NCBI GenBank assembly: GCA_947166305.1
Contig: CAMVDV010000005.1
Location: 39,210-103,209, forward strand
DNA length: 64,000 nt
Source: an uncultured Prevotellaceae bacterium
GTDB lineage: Bacteria; Bacteroidota; Bacteroidia; Bacteroidales; Bacteroidaceae
Direction of reading: 5' to 3'
In this document: positions 54,080-62,207 of the stretch, piece after piece
Layout of the letters: each line of letters starts with the position of its first letter
Numbering within the stretch: position 1 is the stretch's first letter
The notes under the pieces: model-generated
Databases searched by the model: none
Seen by the model: the letters and a program-made list of their open reading frames with translations, nothing else
Told to the model about the DNA's origin: nothing
Position numbers and translations under genes: made by a program

Positions 54080-54152
54080 CGCGGGGTAGAGCAGTTGGTA
54101 GCTCGTCAGGCTCATAACCTGGAGGTCGCCCGTTCGAGTCGGGCTCCCGCAA
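54080..54152 (+). tRNA. Initiator tRNA-Met (CAT anticodon)
   Basis: A 73-nt cloverleaf with acceptor CGCGGGG pairing with TCCCGCA, D-arm GAGC/GCTC, anticodon loop CTCATAA and T-arm GCCCG-TTCGAGT-CGGGC. Position 1 is C opposite A72, the unpaired end that marks initiator tRNA. The anticodon stem reads CAGG/CCTG, so only two of the three usual initiator G-C pairs are present. The 3' CCA is not encoded. Confidence 0.93.
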
Positions 54153-54163
54153 CGAGGGTGGTT

Positions 54164-54201
54164 GCGCCCCGGAGACATTCGTGTCCCGGGGTGCTTTTTT
54201 T
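54164..54201 (+). terminator. Rho-independent terminator of the initiator tRNA
   Basis: GCGCCCCGG and CCGGGGTGC form a 9-bp stem (one G-U pair) followed by seven T residues, 11 nt after the tRNA. Confidence 0.88.
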
Positions 54202-54270
54202 GTGGTGGCTTTTTCCGTGGGGTTTGGGTGCTTCCTGCGTTCGGCTTGCCTTGCCGGTCTGTGGAATGTC

Positions 54271-54362
54271 TGAAAACGCCCCGTGGAGCGTTGGCCATCG
54301 CCCCACGGGGAAATTGCCAACGCTCCACGGGGCGTTTGCCATCGCCGCACGCGGCGTTTTCA
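54271..54362 (+). repeat. 22-nt-period repeat array with a 22-bp perfect inverted repeat
   Basis: Between the tRNA terminator and the convergent GH3 stop. Units have words GCCCCGTGGAGCG, GCCCCACGGGG, GCTCCACGGGGCG and GCCGCACGCGGCG with linkers GGCCATC, GCCAAC, GCCATC and CAGTC. 54274-54295 and 54316-54337 are exact reverse complements. The outer ends TGAAAACGCC/GGCGTTTTCA are also inverted copies. Confidence 0.88.
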
Positions 54363-54370
54363 GTCGCGGC

Positions 54371-56485
54371 CTACCGTGTTATCTTCAGTTGCTTGCCGCC
54401 TACTTCGACGACGAACTGTCCGGGCATGATGCGCATGGCGTTGGATTTGGGGTCCCACCACTCGAAAGCCGAGTCGGGAAGGGGAATGCTTACGGTCTGC
54501 GTGGTGCCGGCCGGGACGTCGACGCGCTTGAATGCTCTCAGGGTACGCACGGGACCTTCGGCATCGCCCACCTTCTTGATGTAGACAAGCACGGTCTCCG
54601 TGCCGTCGCGCTCCGACTTGTTGGAGAGCGGGAGCGAGAGCGTTCCGTTGGCGAAGCGGGGCTTGCCATAGACAAACTTGCTGTAGCTGAGTCCGTAGCC
54701 AAAGGGATAGAGCGGTTCGCCGCGGAAGAATCGGTAGGTGTGGCCTTCCATGTCGTAGTTCTCGTAGTCGGGAAGCTGGTCCACGTTCTTGTAGAAAGTG
54801 ACGGGGAGCTTGCCGCTCGGGTTGACGCGGCCGAAGATGACCTCTGCCACGGCCTGTCCGCCGGCCTCTCCGCCGTACCATACCTGCAGAATGGCGTCGG
54901 TGGACTGCTGTTCGGGCACGAGTCCAATGGCGCTGCCCGAGCAGTTGGCCAGGATGACGCGCTTGCCAGCCTTGTGGAGGGCGGCCATGACGTCGCGCTG
55001 TGCCTGCGGCATTTCAATCATCGTGCGGTCTCCTTTCTTGAACCCCGGTTCGTCCACGTCCATCTCCTCGCCCTCGAGCTTGGGAGAGATGCCTCCGCAG
55101 AAGATGACCGTCTTGGCGTCCCTGGCCGCATCCAGTTGCTTCTGCACGTCTTTCTCCCATGGTATGAGCCTGGCCGACGGGCAGATGCTCCGGATGCCTT
55201 CGGAGATGGTGATGGTGTGCTCGGGCGTTCCGTTGTAGTTGCCCCACATCATCGTGCTATCGGCAGCGTTGGGGCCCATGATGCAGAGGCCCTCCGTCGT
55301 CTGTTCGCTCAGGGGCAGGATGTTCTTCTCGTTGCGGAGCAGGACAATGCCCTTGCGTGCAGCCTCCAGCGCCAGCGCCTTGTGGTAGGGCGTGCAGAGG
55401 CTGTCGTCGGGAATCCTCATCCAGGGCACCTCGTCGGGCGTGTCGAAGTCGCCCACGCGGAAGCGCGCTTCGAGCAGACGGACTACGCTCTTGTCGAGAA
55501 CCTCCTCCTTGATGTTGCCATCGCGCACAGCCTTCGCCAGATTTTCGAAGCTCTCGCCGCACTCCACGTCAGTGCCTGCCGTGGCAGCCTGCACGATGGC
55601 CTCATCCTTACTCTTGCTGTATCGGTGCGCCTTCTCGTCCCAGAAGTCATTGATGGCACCGCAATCGGTCACAACCACTCCCTGATATCCCCACTCGTCG
55701 CGCAGGATGTGCTGCAAGAGGCGGTCGCTGCCGCAGCAAGGCTTGCCCTCGAAGCGGTTGTAGGCACACATCACCTGCGCCACCTTTGTTTCCTTGACCA
55801 GTGCACGGAAGGCGTAGAGGTACGTCTCGTAGAGGTCTCTCAGCTTGATGTTCTCGGCGTTGAAGCTGTGACGGTTCCACTCTGGGCCGCTATGCACGGC
55901 AAAGTGCTTGGCACAGGCCAGCAGCTTCTGGTAGCGAGCATCGGCAGGTCCCTGCAAACCCCTCACGACGCTCTTGCCCATGACTGCCGTCAGGTAGGGG
56001 TCTTCGCCGTAGGTTTCCTGTCCACGTCCCCAGCGTGGGTCGCGGAAGATATTGATGTTCGGTGTCCAGACGGACAGGCCGTGGTACATCCATCCCTGCG
56101 TGCCGAGTCGCCGCGCCTGGTTGTTCTTGACGCGACCCTCGTCGCTGACCGTGGAGAAGATGCGCTCGACGAGTGTAGAGTCGAACGTCGAGGCCATAGC
56201 CATCGTGATGGGATAGACGGTGGCAGTGCCGTTGCGTGCATAGCCGTGCAGCGCTTCGCTCCACCATTGGAAGGAAGGCACGCCGAGCCTCTCAATGATG
56301 TGGGGATGACGGCGCATCAGTTTCGCCTTGTCATCCACTGTGAGGCGATGACAAAGGTCAACGGCTCGCTCGTGAGGGCTGAGGTTTGGGTTCTGATAGG
56401 GATAGCGATAAGTTTTCGCAAAGACGCTGGCTGATGCCAGCAAGCCTGCCCCTATGAGGCAGAGGAGAGAAGTGTTCTTTTTCAT
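54371..56485 (-). CDS. Glycoside hydrolase family 3 beta-glycosidase (xylosidase-like)
   Basis: A 704-aa exported GH3 enzyme cleaving terminal beta-linked sugars. The signal peptide MKKNTSLLCLIGAGLLASASVFA is followed by a TIM-barrel domain (about 40-330) with WWSEALHG, SVWTPNINIFRDPRWGRGQETYGEDP and the nucleophile aspartate in VVVTDCGAI (about 272). A second alpha/beta domain (about 360-590) contains GPNAADSTMMWGNYNG and the loop VWYGGEAGGQAVAEVIFG. A C-terminal fibronectin-III-like domain (about 620-704) includes YPFGYGLSYSKF. WWSEALHG and TMMWGNYNG resemble the Prevotella/Bacteroides beta-xylosidase branch of GH3; beta-glucosidase is the alternative. No lipobox, so periplasmic location is likely. 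No SusC/D pair is adjacent. Confidence 0.9.
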   Translation of the reverse strand: MKKNTSLLCLIGAGLLASASVFAKTYRYPYQNPNLSPHERAVDLCHRLTVDDKAKLMRRHPHIIERLGVPSFQWWSEALHGYARNGTATVYPITMAMASTFDSTLVERIFSTVSDEGRVKNNQARRLGTQGWMYHGLSVWTPNINIFRDPRWGRGQETYGEDPYLTAVMGKSVVRGLQGPADARYQKLLACAKHFAVHSGPEWNRHSFNAENIKLRDLYETYLYAFRALVKETKVAQVMCAYNRFEGKPCCGSDRLLQHILRDEWGYQGVVVTDCGAINDFWDEKAHRYSKSKDEAIVQAATAGTDVECGESFENLAKAVRDGNIKEEVLDKSVVRLLEARFRVGDFDTPDEVPWMRIPDDSLCTPYHKALALEAARKGIVLLRNEKNILPLSEQTTEGLCIMGPNAADSTMMWGNYNGTPEHTITISEGIRSICPSARLIPWEKDVQKQLDAARDAKTVIFCGGISPKLEGEEMDVDEPGFKKGDRTMIEMPQAQRDVMAALHKAGKRVILANCSGSAIGLVPEQQSTDAILQVWYGGEAGGQAVAEVIFGRVNPSGKLPVTFYKNVDQLPDYENYDMEGHTYRFFRGEPLYPFGYGLSYSKFVYGKPRFANGTLSLPLSNKSERDGTETVLVYIKKVGDAEGPVRTLRAFKRVDVPAGTTQTVSIPLPDSAFEWWDPKSNAMRIMPGQFVVEVGGKQLKITR

Positions 56486-56518
56486 GTTATTAAGATAGTG
56501 TTACGGAAAAAATCTCCA

Positions 56519-56526
56519 CAAAGGTA
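56519..56526 (-). promoter_or_regulatory. -7 box for the GH3 gene
   Basis: TACCTTTG on the minus strand, 34 nt upstream of the ATG at 56485; -33 box weak. Confidence 0.55.
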
Positions 56527-56633
56527 CGATTTTTTAAGGAATAATGAAGAAGGAAAAGGGAAAAAGATGTCACCGCAACGTCCTTTTGTACGTTATTTTT
56601 TGCTTTTTGCTTTCCTCTGTACGCTTTTTATCG

Positions 56634-56641
56634 TAACTTTG
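56634..56641 (+). promoter_or_regulatory. -7 box for the barrel gene at 56672
   Basis: TAACTTTG, 31 nt upstream of ATG 56672. It lies downstream of the ORF-track start (56498), which argues for the later start codon. Confidence 0.6.
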
Positions 56642-56671
56642 CACGGAAAAGTAACCAAACGCTGCTTCCCG

Positions 56672-58885
56672 ATGACACATCTCCACGCCCTGCTGCCGTT
56701 CATGCTCTTTTGTCTGCTCCCTCTGGGGCTTTCTGCACAGGAGAAGGCCGAACCTCTCGACACCACACTCCTGAAGGAAGTGAGCATTAACGGCCAGCGC
56801 AGCCGCATCAGCTACCGTCCGGGACGGCAGAAGATCGACGCCTCGCAAGTGCTCACCGCCAGCGGAGGCACGGCGCTCGACGTGCTTCGGGCTGTACCGG
56901 GAGTCGTGGTGGATGCTGACGGAAGCCTTTCCTACCGCAGCAGTCAGGAGTTTCTCGTCTATGTGGACGGCAAGTTGTCGCCCCTCACGGGCACCGAAGC
57001 CTTGCAGATGATAGGCGCGGCCAGCATCAAGGACATCGAGATTCTGACCACACCCTCCGCCAAGTACAGGACAGAAGGCGACGTGGGCATCATCAACATC
57101 GTCACCCGCCGCAGTGAAACCGACGGATGGGACGTTGTCGTCAACGGCACCGCGTCCACATGGCGAACGCTCTCGCTCGACACGAAAATCAACTTCCGTG
57201 CAGGACACCATAATATATATATAGGAGGCCAAGGTTCCGACGTGAGGAACAAGAGCCGCTTCGAGCAGGAAAAGCAGACCACGGCAGGCGATGTGTCCGT
57301 CACTTCCTATGCCGACGGCAGCCGTTTCCGCCACTTCCGGACGTTCCTCGGCAGTGGAGGCTATGAGTTCAACAACAGCAGGCACAGCCTTGGCATCGAC
57401 CTTCAGGGCGGCCGCACCATCAATCCTCGCGGCGGCGACATGCTCTACACGACCCAGACAGAACAGCACACGGGCCATCTGTCCAATACCAACTTAAATA
57501 GCCACGACCGCTACAAACTTACGAAGTACCTCTTTCAGGCTTCGACCGACTACACTTGGAGGCTCAACAATCGAGGCGATGAGTTCAGCATCTCAAACCG
57601 TTTCCGCTACGACCGCTTCTCCGAGGAATACACCGAGAGCAATATGTTCTCGCCCGAAGGCAACAGGCAGGAAGGCACAAGAGGCTATGAGACGGAGCAT
57701 CACTGGGACTGCGACGGCACCGCTTCCTACAAGCTTCACTACAGGCAGACGGGCTTGCTGGAGCTTGGATACCAGTACACCACCTACAGCGAGCACGGCG
57801 ATTATCGCATGAAGACCCTCTCTGACTCCCCCTTAAAGGGGGAGGATAAGGAGTCTCCCTTTAAGGGAGATTCAGAGGGTCTCTTCCTCTGGCAGGACGA
57901 CCTCTACGCGCCGTTCTACTACAGAAGGCAGACCCACAGCCCTTATGCCATGCTTTCCGACCGCATAGGGCGCTTCCAGTTCGATGCCGGACTGCGCATC
58001 GACCGCATTCTGGACGATATGGATCTGCCCACCATCACCAGCCGTCATAACCGACGGACCGAGCTTTATCCCTCCGCCCACCTTGCCTATACGGACGACA
58101 AGGCAGGCACGTTCACCATCGGCTACTCGCGCCGGACCAACAGGCCAGGCATCTGGAAGCTCGAACCTTACATCACCTACGAGGACTATCACACGCGTAT
58201 CATCGGAAATCCTGACCTCGAATCGGAGTTCGTCCACTCGCTTGAGTTCTCTTGGCGCAAGACGATGGGCACGACGCAACTCTCGGCGACGGTCTTCGCC
58301 CGGCGCAGAAAGGGCGTGGTGGACTACATTCGGCGCGCATATTCACTCGGCGTGACGCTCGACAGCATCATCAACGCGGGCAACGAATGGCGCGAAGGGC
58401 TGGAACTGCAAGCCGTCACGAAGCCCACCGAATGGTGGCAGCTCACCCTCAGCGGCACGCTCTCGCTCTACAACTACCGTGCTTCCTACGAAGGCTGCAC
58501 CAGTGCCCACGGCACGACAGGCACGGTGGGATGGATCAACAACCTGCGACTGACGAAGACCACCGCGCTCCAGTTCGACGGACACTACGTCGGCCGTCAG
58601 CATCTGACGCAGGGACGCGAGTCGGCCTACGTCTATTTCGACCTCGCCGCACGCCAGTCGCTCCTCCACGACAAATTGCAGCTGGGACTCGTCTGGCACG
58701 ACATCTTCCACACGGCACGCTATCACAGCCTGCGCACCTCGGCATTGCTGAGCAGCGAGACATGGGTGAGACCCAGCTTCCCCTGCATCGTCTTCTCCGT
58801 CGCCTACCGCTTCCGGCAGCCATCCGCCAAGGCAAAAGGAGGCGCACTGAGCACCGATGCCGAGTTCACGGGAAAGGACTTCTGA
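56672..58885 (+). CDS. TonB-receptor-like outer-membrane beta-barrel protein
   Basis: A 737-aa outer-membrane protein from the chosen ATG. It begins MTHLHALLPFMLFCLLPLGLSAQ, a clear signal peptide that the longer ORF (start 56498) would bury. A plug-like domain follows at about 35-160 (GTALDVLRAVPGVVVDADG, EILTTPSAKYRTEGDVGIINIVTRR), then an OMP_b-brl_3-type barrel to the C-terminus (VRPSFPCIVFSVAYRFRQP). There is no STN or carboxypeptidase-like N-terminal domain. Residues about 385-403 are encoded by an inverted-repeat element (SDSPLKGEDKESPFKGDSEG) in a predicted loop. It is divergent from the GH3 gene and followed after 82 bp by an exported oxidoreductase. Substrate unknown. Confidence 0.82.
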   Translation: MTHLHALLPFMLFCLLPLGLSAQEKAEPLDTTLLKEVSINGQRSRISYRPGRQKIDASQVLTASGGTALDVLRAVPGVVVDADGSLSYRSSQEFLVYVDGKLSPLTGTEALQMIGAASIKDIEILTTPSAKYRTEGDVGIINIVTRRSETDGWDVVVNGTASTWRTLSLDTKINFRAGHHNIYIGGQGSDVRNKSRFEQEKQTTAGDVSVTSYADGSRFRHFRTFLGSGGYEFNNSRHSLGIDLQGGRTINPRGGDMLYTTQTEQHTGHLSNTNLNSHDRYKLTKYLFQASTDYTWRLNNRGDEFSISNRFRYDRFSEEYTESNMFSPEGNRQEGTRGYETEHHWDCDGTASYKLHYRQTGLLELGYQYTTYSEHGDYRMKTLSDSPLKGEDKESPFKGDSEGLFLWQDDLYAPFYYRRQTHSPYAMLSDRIGRFQFDAGLRIDRILDDMDLPTITSRHNRRTELYPSAHLAYTDDKAGTFTIGYSRRTNRPGIWKLEPYITYEDYHTRIIGNPDLESEFVHSLEFSWRKTMGTTQLSATVFARRRKGVVDYIRRAYSLGVTLDSIINAGNEWREGLELQAVTKPTEWWQLTLSGTLSLYNYRASYEGCTSAHGTTGTVGWINNLRLTKTTALQFDGHYVGRQHLTQGRESAYVYFDLAARQSLLHDKLQLGLVWHDIFHTARYHSLRTSALLSSETWVRPSFPCIVFSVAYRFRQPSAKAKGGALSTDAEFTGKDF
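57813..57881. mobile_element. Short inverted-repeat element inside the barrel gene
   Basis: Outer ends GACCCTCTCTGA and TCAGAGGGTC are near-inverted copies. Inside are CTCCCCCTTAAAGGGGGAG and CTCCCTTTAAGGGAG, each a palindrome. The outer end GACCCTCTC is shared with the element in the anti-sigma gene. It is read through in frame. Confidence 0.75.
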
Positions 58886-58906
58886 TGCAGCACTCCGGAA
58901 AGAATG

Positions 58907-58946
58907 ACATCACGTTATAACGTCATAACGTTATCACGAAAAAACG
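58907..58946. repeat. 8-nt-period repeat array (five units)
   Basis: ACATCACG, TTATAACG, TCATAACG, TTATCACG, AAAAAACG at exact 8-nt steps, between the barrel gene stop and the oxidoreductase start. Same period and AACG ending as the array beside fabG. Confidence 0.82.
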
Positions 58947-58967
58947 ACAACCTAAAAGACTCCCTTT

Positions 58968-60053
58968 ATGAAGAAGATTCTTTTCATCCTGAGCCTCATG
59001 GCATCGCTGCTCGTGTCGGCCCAGCAGACAAGCGGCCCGCTGCGCGTCGGCGTGGCAGGCGTGGCCCACGGACATCTCTGGAACCTCATCTCCGCCATGC
59101 ATCGCGGCGACTTCGTCATCGTCGGCGTGGCAGAAGAGAACGACGACTTCCGCCGCCACAACAACCTCGTGGGCCGACTCCCCGAGGAGAAATTCTACGC
59201 CTCGCTCCCCGAGATGCTCGACAAGGAGCGGCCCGAAGTCGTGGTTGACTACGGAAGCATCCTCCACCATGCGCAGACGGTGGAAGCCTGTGCGCCCAGA
59301 GGCATCCACGTCATGGTGGAAAAACCACTCGCCACCACCTACAAGCAAGCACTCCGAATGCAGGAACTCGCCCGGAAGCACGGCATCAAAATCATGACGA
59401 ACTACGAGACGACATGGTACGCCGCCAATCATCACATCAAGCAACTCGTGGACCGCGGACAGTTCGGCCGCCTGACGCGCATCAACGTCTACGACGGACA
59501 TCAGGGACCGAAAGAGATAGGATGCGACCAGATGTTCCTCTCTTGGCTCACCGACCCCAGGCAAAACGGCGGCGGTGCCGTCATAGACTTCGGCTGCTAC
59601 GGCATCAATCTCGCCACATGGCTGCTCGAAGGCAAGGCACCGAAGAGCGTCAGCTGCGTCCTCGCCCACAACAAGCCCGACATCTATCCGCTTGTCGACG
59701 ACGACGCCACCATCACCCTCGACTACGGCGACTGCGTCGTGCAGGTCATGGCCTCATGGTGCTGGCCGCTCAACCGCAAGGATATGTACGTCTACGGACA
59801 GCGCGGCTATGCCTACCAGCGCACAGGCAGTCGCCTGCAGCTCCTCATCGACGGCAAGCAAGGTCCAGAGTTCACAGCCCCGCGACTGCTGTCTCCCCGC
59901 GACGACTCCTATCGCTATCTCGCCGCCCTCGTCAGAGGTCAGATAGAAGAACGTCCGTCCGACCCCTCCGCCCTGCAGAACAACGTCCTCGTCTGCCGCA
60001 TCCTCGAGGCCGCCATCCGCAGTGCCCGCACCGGCCGCGCCGTCAAACTTTAG
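58968..60053 (+). CDS. Exported Gfo/Idh/MocA-family oxidoreductase
   Basis: A 361-aa NAD(P)-dependent sugar oxidoreductase-like protein with a signal peptide (ILFILSLMASLLVSAQQ). The Rossmann motif is VGVAGVAHGHLWN, a variant of GxGxxG. The EKP motif is in VMVEKPLATT (about 115). The GFO/IDH C-terminal domain contains GGAVIDFGCYGINLATWLL, where the D-x-x-x-H catalytic pair of many members reads D-F-G-C-Y, so the usual histidine is absent. Exported members in Bacteroidales are often linked to glycoside processing, and the neighbours here (GH3, TonB-like barrel) fit that. The exact substrate cannot be given. Confidence 0.85.
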   Translation: MKKILFILSLMASLLVSAQQTSGPLRVGVAGVAHGHLWNLISAMHRGDFVIVGVAEENDDFRRHNNLVGRLPEEKFYASLPEMLDKERPEVVVDYGSILHHAQTVEACAPRGIHVMVEKPLATTYKQALRMQELARKHGIKIMTNYETTWYAANHHIKQLVDRGQFGRLTRINVYDGHQGPKEIGCDQMFLSWLTDPRQNGGGAVIDFGCYGINLATWLLEGKAPKSVSCVLAHNKPDIYPLVDDDATITLDYGDCVVQVMASWCWPLNRKDMYVYGQRGYAYQRTGSRLQLLIDGKQGPEFTAPRLLSPRDDSYRYLAALVRGQIEERPSDPSALQNNVLVCRILEAAIRSARTGRAVKL

Positions 60054-60125
60054 CCCAGCAAGCCACCCTCCGCCCGTCCGCTCCGCAGGCATCCTCATCC
60101 CCATCCACAGCCCCCGTCTGCAAAA

Positions 60126-60316
60126 AGCACACGAGAAGTCTGCCATCTCCTCATGTGCTTTTTGCCAACTCCTCGTGAGGTTTTTGCCAACTCCTCATGA
60201 GCTTTTTTCCATCTTCTCATGAAGAGTTCTCAAACCACCCGTGAGGAGAAGCCGATTTACTAATGAATGAATGCCGATTTACTAATGGATAAATGCTGAT
60301 TTACTAAGGCATAAAT
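60126..60316 (+). repeat. Composite 22-nt-period array
   Basis: Units end at 60147, 60169, 60191, 60213 and 60235 with linkers GCCATC, GCCAAC, GCCAAC, TCCATC and TCAAAC, and words TCCTCATGTGC, TCCTCGTGAGG and TCCTCATGAGC. Three further 22-nt units start at 60251, 60273 and 60295 with a different word, GCCGATTTACTAATG. GCAAAAAGCACA (60120-60131) pairs with TGTGCTTTTTGC downstream. Confidence 0.85.
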
Positions 60317-60365
60317 CGCAAACCATCCAATAGTAAATTACTTTTACTCGTTAGCAGTCTTCATC

Positions 60366-60453
60366 CGACACGTTTACTTCGCCAAATAAACGTGTTTAGT
60401 TGCCCAACTAAACGTGTTAACAACGCAAACTAAACGTGTTTAGCAGTGCCCCA
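60366..60453 (+). repeat. 22-nt-period array with AAACGTGTTTA word
   Basis: Units end at 60387, 60409, 60431 and 60453. The word AAACGTGTTTA starts three units; the first unit has it inverted (ACACGTTTA). Linkers are GCCAAAT, GCCCAACT, CGCAAACT and TGCCCCA. It runs directly into a REP-like palindrome. Confidence 0.85.
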
Positions 60454-60479
60454 GTAGGGACGCGCCGTGGCGCGTCCGC
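60454..60479 (+). repeat. REP-like palindrome, copy 4
   Basis: GTAGGGACGCGCC and GTGGCGCGTCCGC, identical to copies 1 and 2 near gyrB. Confidence 0.85.
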
Positions 60480-60677
60480 AAATGTCACACAGAAATCACA
60501 GAAACAATTATTGCAAGCACCCGTTCTGTCGGATTTGCTGGTCCGACAGCATTTAATATAAGCATTTGTAATGCGCTGAAACTTGTTATAGCGGGATTGC
60601 AAATCCCTATACTCCCAACGTGCGGATTACAAATCCGCACGAACGAGACAACCCTTTCTGGAAACGAATTGAAATAA

Positions 60678-61100
60678 TTATAATAACGTCAGTTCAGCAT
60701 AAACAGTCGCGCTGTAGGGACGCGCCACGGCGCGTCCGCAACAATAGGCGGAGAGAAACGAAAAAAATAAAAATAGGCGGCGCATCTGCCATTTCCGCAG
60801 ACCTGTCAGCGTTCCATCGGATTCAAACGTCAACCGCTCGAAGAATCGTTGCCGCTCGCCGATGCGTTCAAGGTGCCATGTACCGACAAGTAGCGGCCCA
60901 TATTGCTCCTGAAGTTGCACTGTCTTTTCGTGTGCTTCTTGGTCTGCCCATTGTGGTTCTTCGCTGCTGCATGAGGCGAGGAAGAAAACAGTAAGAACCA
61001 TAAAAGCAATTGCATAAATCGCTTTTGCTCGGCCATTAGCAAACGAGTTTGCATAGCTCTCACTAAATCGCGTTTTTCTCAATAGGTTTATCATTCTCAT
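60678..61100 (-). pseudogene. Truncated lipoprotein gene
   Basis: The ORF gives 140 aa. Residues about 32-45 form a lipoprotein signal (MVLTVFFLASCSS). The next 60 residues look like the start of a small lipocalin-like or beta-sandwich lipoprotein (LLVGTWHLERIGERQRF, RLTFESDGTLTGL). After about residue 105 the similarity to a normal protein ends, and the C-terminus (CGRAVARPYSATVY) is translated from a REP-like palindrome and its flank. I read it as a gene that lost its 3' part. It could instead be a functional short protein, so the pseudogene call is moderate. I saw no convincing promoter. Confidence 0.5.
60714..60739 (+). repeat. REP-like palindrome, copy 5, at the broken lipoprotein gene
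   Basis: GTAGGGACGCGCC and ACGGCGCGTCCGC: same as the other copies except that the central GT is AC. It supplies the last codons of the truncated lipoprotein ORF. Confidence 0.85.
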
Positions 61101-61175
61101 TACGTATGAATGTTTTGTTGTTTCTTACTCTTTTTTATAAACGCTCACAGGGCGTAGATATTGTGAAGGGTGACA

Positions 61176-62207
61176 TTAAGTTCTTTTCAGATTGTCCATC
61201 AACCGATAAGTGTCATTTATTGTTTCGAGAGTCGAAATGACGTGGCTATCATGATGTTCAACGGCTTCCACGAAAGTGGCCAATTCATTGTAATATCCTT
61301 GTGAATAGACCCGATTGGCCGACAATATTGGGGTGAAGCTGTTGTTCTGATAGAGATATTCTACCGTTGTTTTGTGAGGGCGCAATTTCTCCATTGGGAT
61401 GCCTGAGACAGTCCGTGACGAAGGGGTAAAAGAGAGTTCTTCCATTTGTGAAAGGCGATAAATGCCAGAACGGGTGCATACCTTCAGCGACTCTTCTGCA
61501 TCAGTCCATGAGTAAGCTGTGGAGAGTTCGAGCGTGCCGACGATGTGGGGATGACGGAGCATGAGGATGTAAGAACCTTTGGCAATCTGACGGTAGGCAA
61601 GGATTTCGGGTTTGCCAAACAGGAAGCAGACGAGGTCGAGAGGATGGATGTAGAGGTCTAAAAGTGCATCACCCTCTGGGTATACGCCTGTGAGATAATG
61701 CAAATCGTAATTGATTAGGTGCTCCTTGTTGAGACGCTTCTTTAGCAGCTGGATGGCTGGGGCATAGCGTTTCTGCAAGCCGACCATGACGACGGGCGAG
61801 CCGTGGAGTCGCTGTAAATCAATGAGCGTGTCGAGTTCTTCCAATGTCCGGCAGGGTGGTTTCTCGATGAAAAGCGATTTGCCACTGCGAAGCACTTGCG
61901 AGGCTATGGAGAAATGGGCTGTTGGAGAGGCTGAAACGAAAATGCCTTTGATTGCTTCATCGTTCAGAATCTCGTTGAGCGAGGTCGTGGCTTTCACATC
62001 AGGAAACTTCTGCTCTATCAGTCGGGCTTTTCTTGCCGACGTGACGCAGATGTATTTCAGTGGCACTCCGAGGTAATGAAGAACGGGATAGAGATTGGTC
62101 AGCGAGTGCTGCCCCATGCCTACGAAGGCATATTGATATTGATATGTTTGGCGCAGGAAACGCTCTGTACGCATCTGCTTGTATCGTTTGATGAGTGCTT
62201 GTATCAT
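61176..62207 (-). CDS. Gfo/Idh/MocA-family oxidoreductase (cytoplasmic)
   Basis: A 343-aa NAD(P)-dependent oxidoreductase without a signal peptide. The Rossmann motif is YAFVGMGQHSLTNL (about 26-39). EKP is in LFIEKPPCRTLEELD (about 112), followed by MVGLQKRYAPAI. The C-terminal region has GDALLDLYIHPLDLVCFLFG, with the family's conserved D-x-x-x-H-like segment reading DLYIHPLD, so the catalytic histidine is probably present. Its ATG overlaps the stop of the upstream radical SAM gene by 4 bp, so the two are likely one pathway. The sugar or other substrate is unknown. Confidence 0.85.
   Translation of the reverse strand: MIQALIKRYKQMRTERFLRQTYQYQYAFVGMGQHSLTNLYPVLHYLGVPLKYICVTSARKARLIEQKFPDVKATTSLNEILNDEAIKGIFVSASPTAHFSIASQVLRSGKSLFIEKPPCRTLEELDTLIDLQRLHGSPVVMVGLQKRYAPAIQLLKKRLNKEHLINYDLHYLTGVYPEGDALLDLYIHPLDLVCFLFGKPEILAYRQIAKGSYILMLRHPHIVGTLELSTAYSWTDAEESLKVCTRSGIYRLSQMEELSFTPSSRTVSGIPMEKLRPHKTTVEYLYQNNSFTPILSANRVYSQGYYNELATFVEAVEHHDSHVISTLETINDTYRLMDNLKRT

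Larger units (their letters stand above)
60054..60677. other. Repeat-dense intergenic region
   Basis: More than 600 bp without a supported gene. It contains two or three consecutive 22-nt-period arrays (60126-60316, 60366-60453), a REP-like palindrome (60454-60479), and two small hairpins built on GGATT-AATCC (60592-60606 and about 60620-60640). Confidence 0.6.

Noticed and set aside
54056-56434. 792-aa plus-strand ORF over the GH3 gene
   Set aside because: Runs through the tRNA and antisense to a clear GH3 enzyme; no protein-like features.
8574-60453. 22-nt-period arrays as CRISPR arrays
   Set aside because: Units are contiguous with no unique spacers, only four to eight units long, and no cas genes are present.
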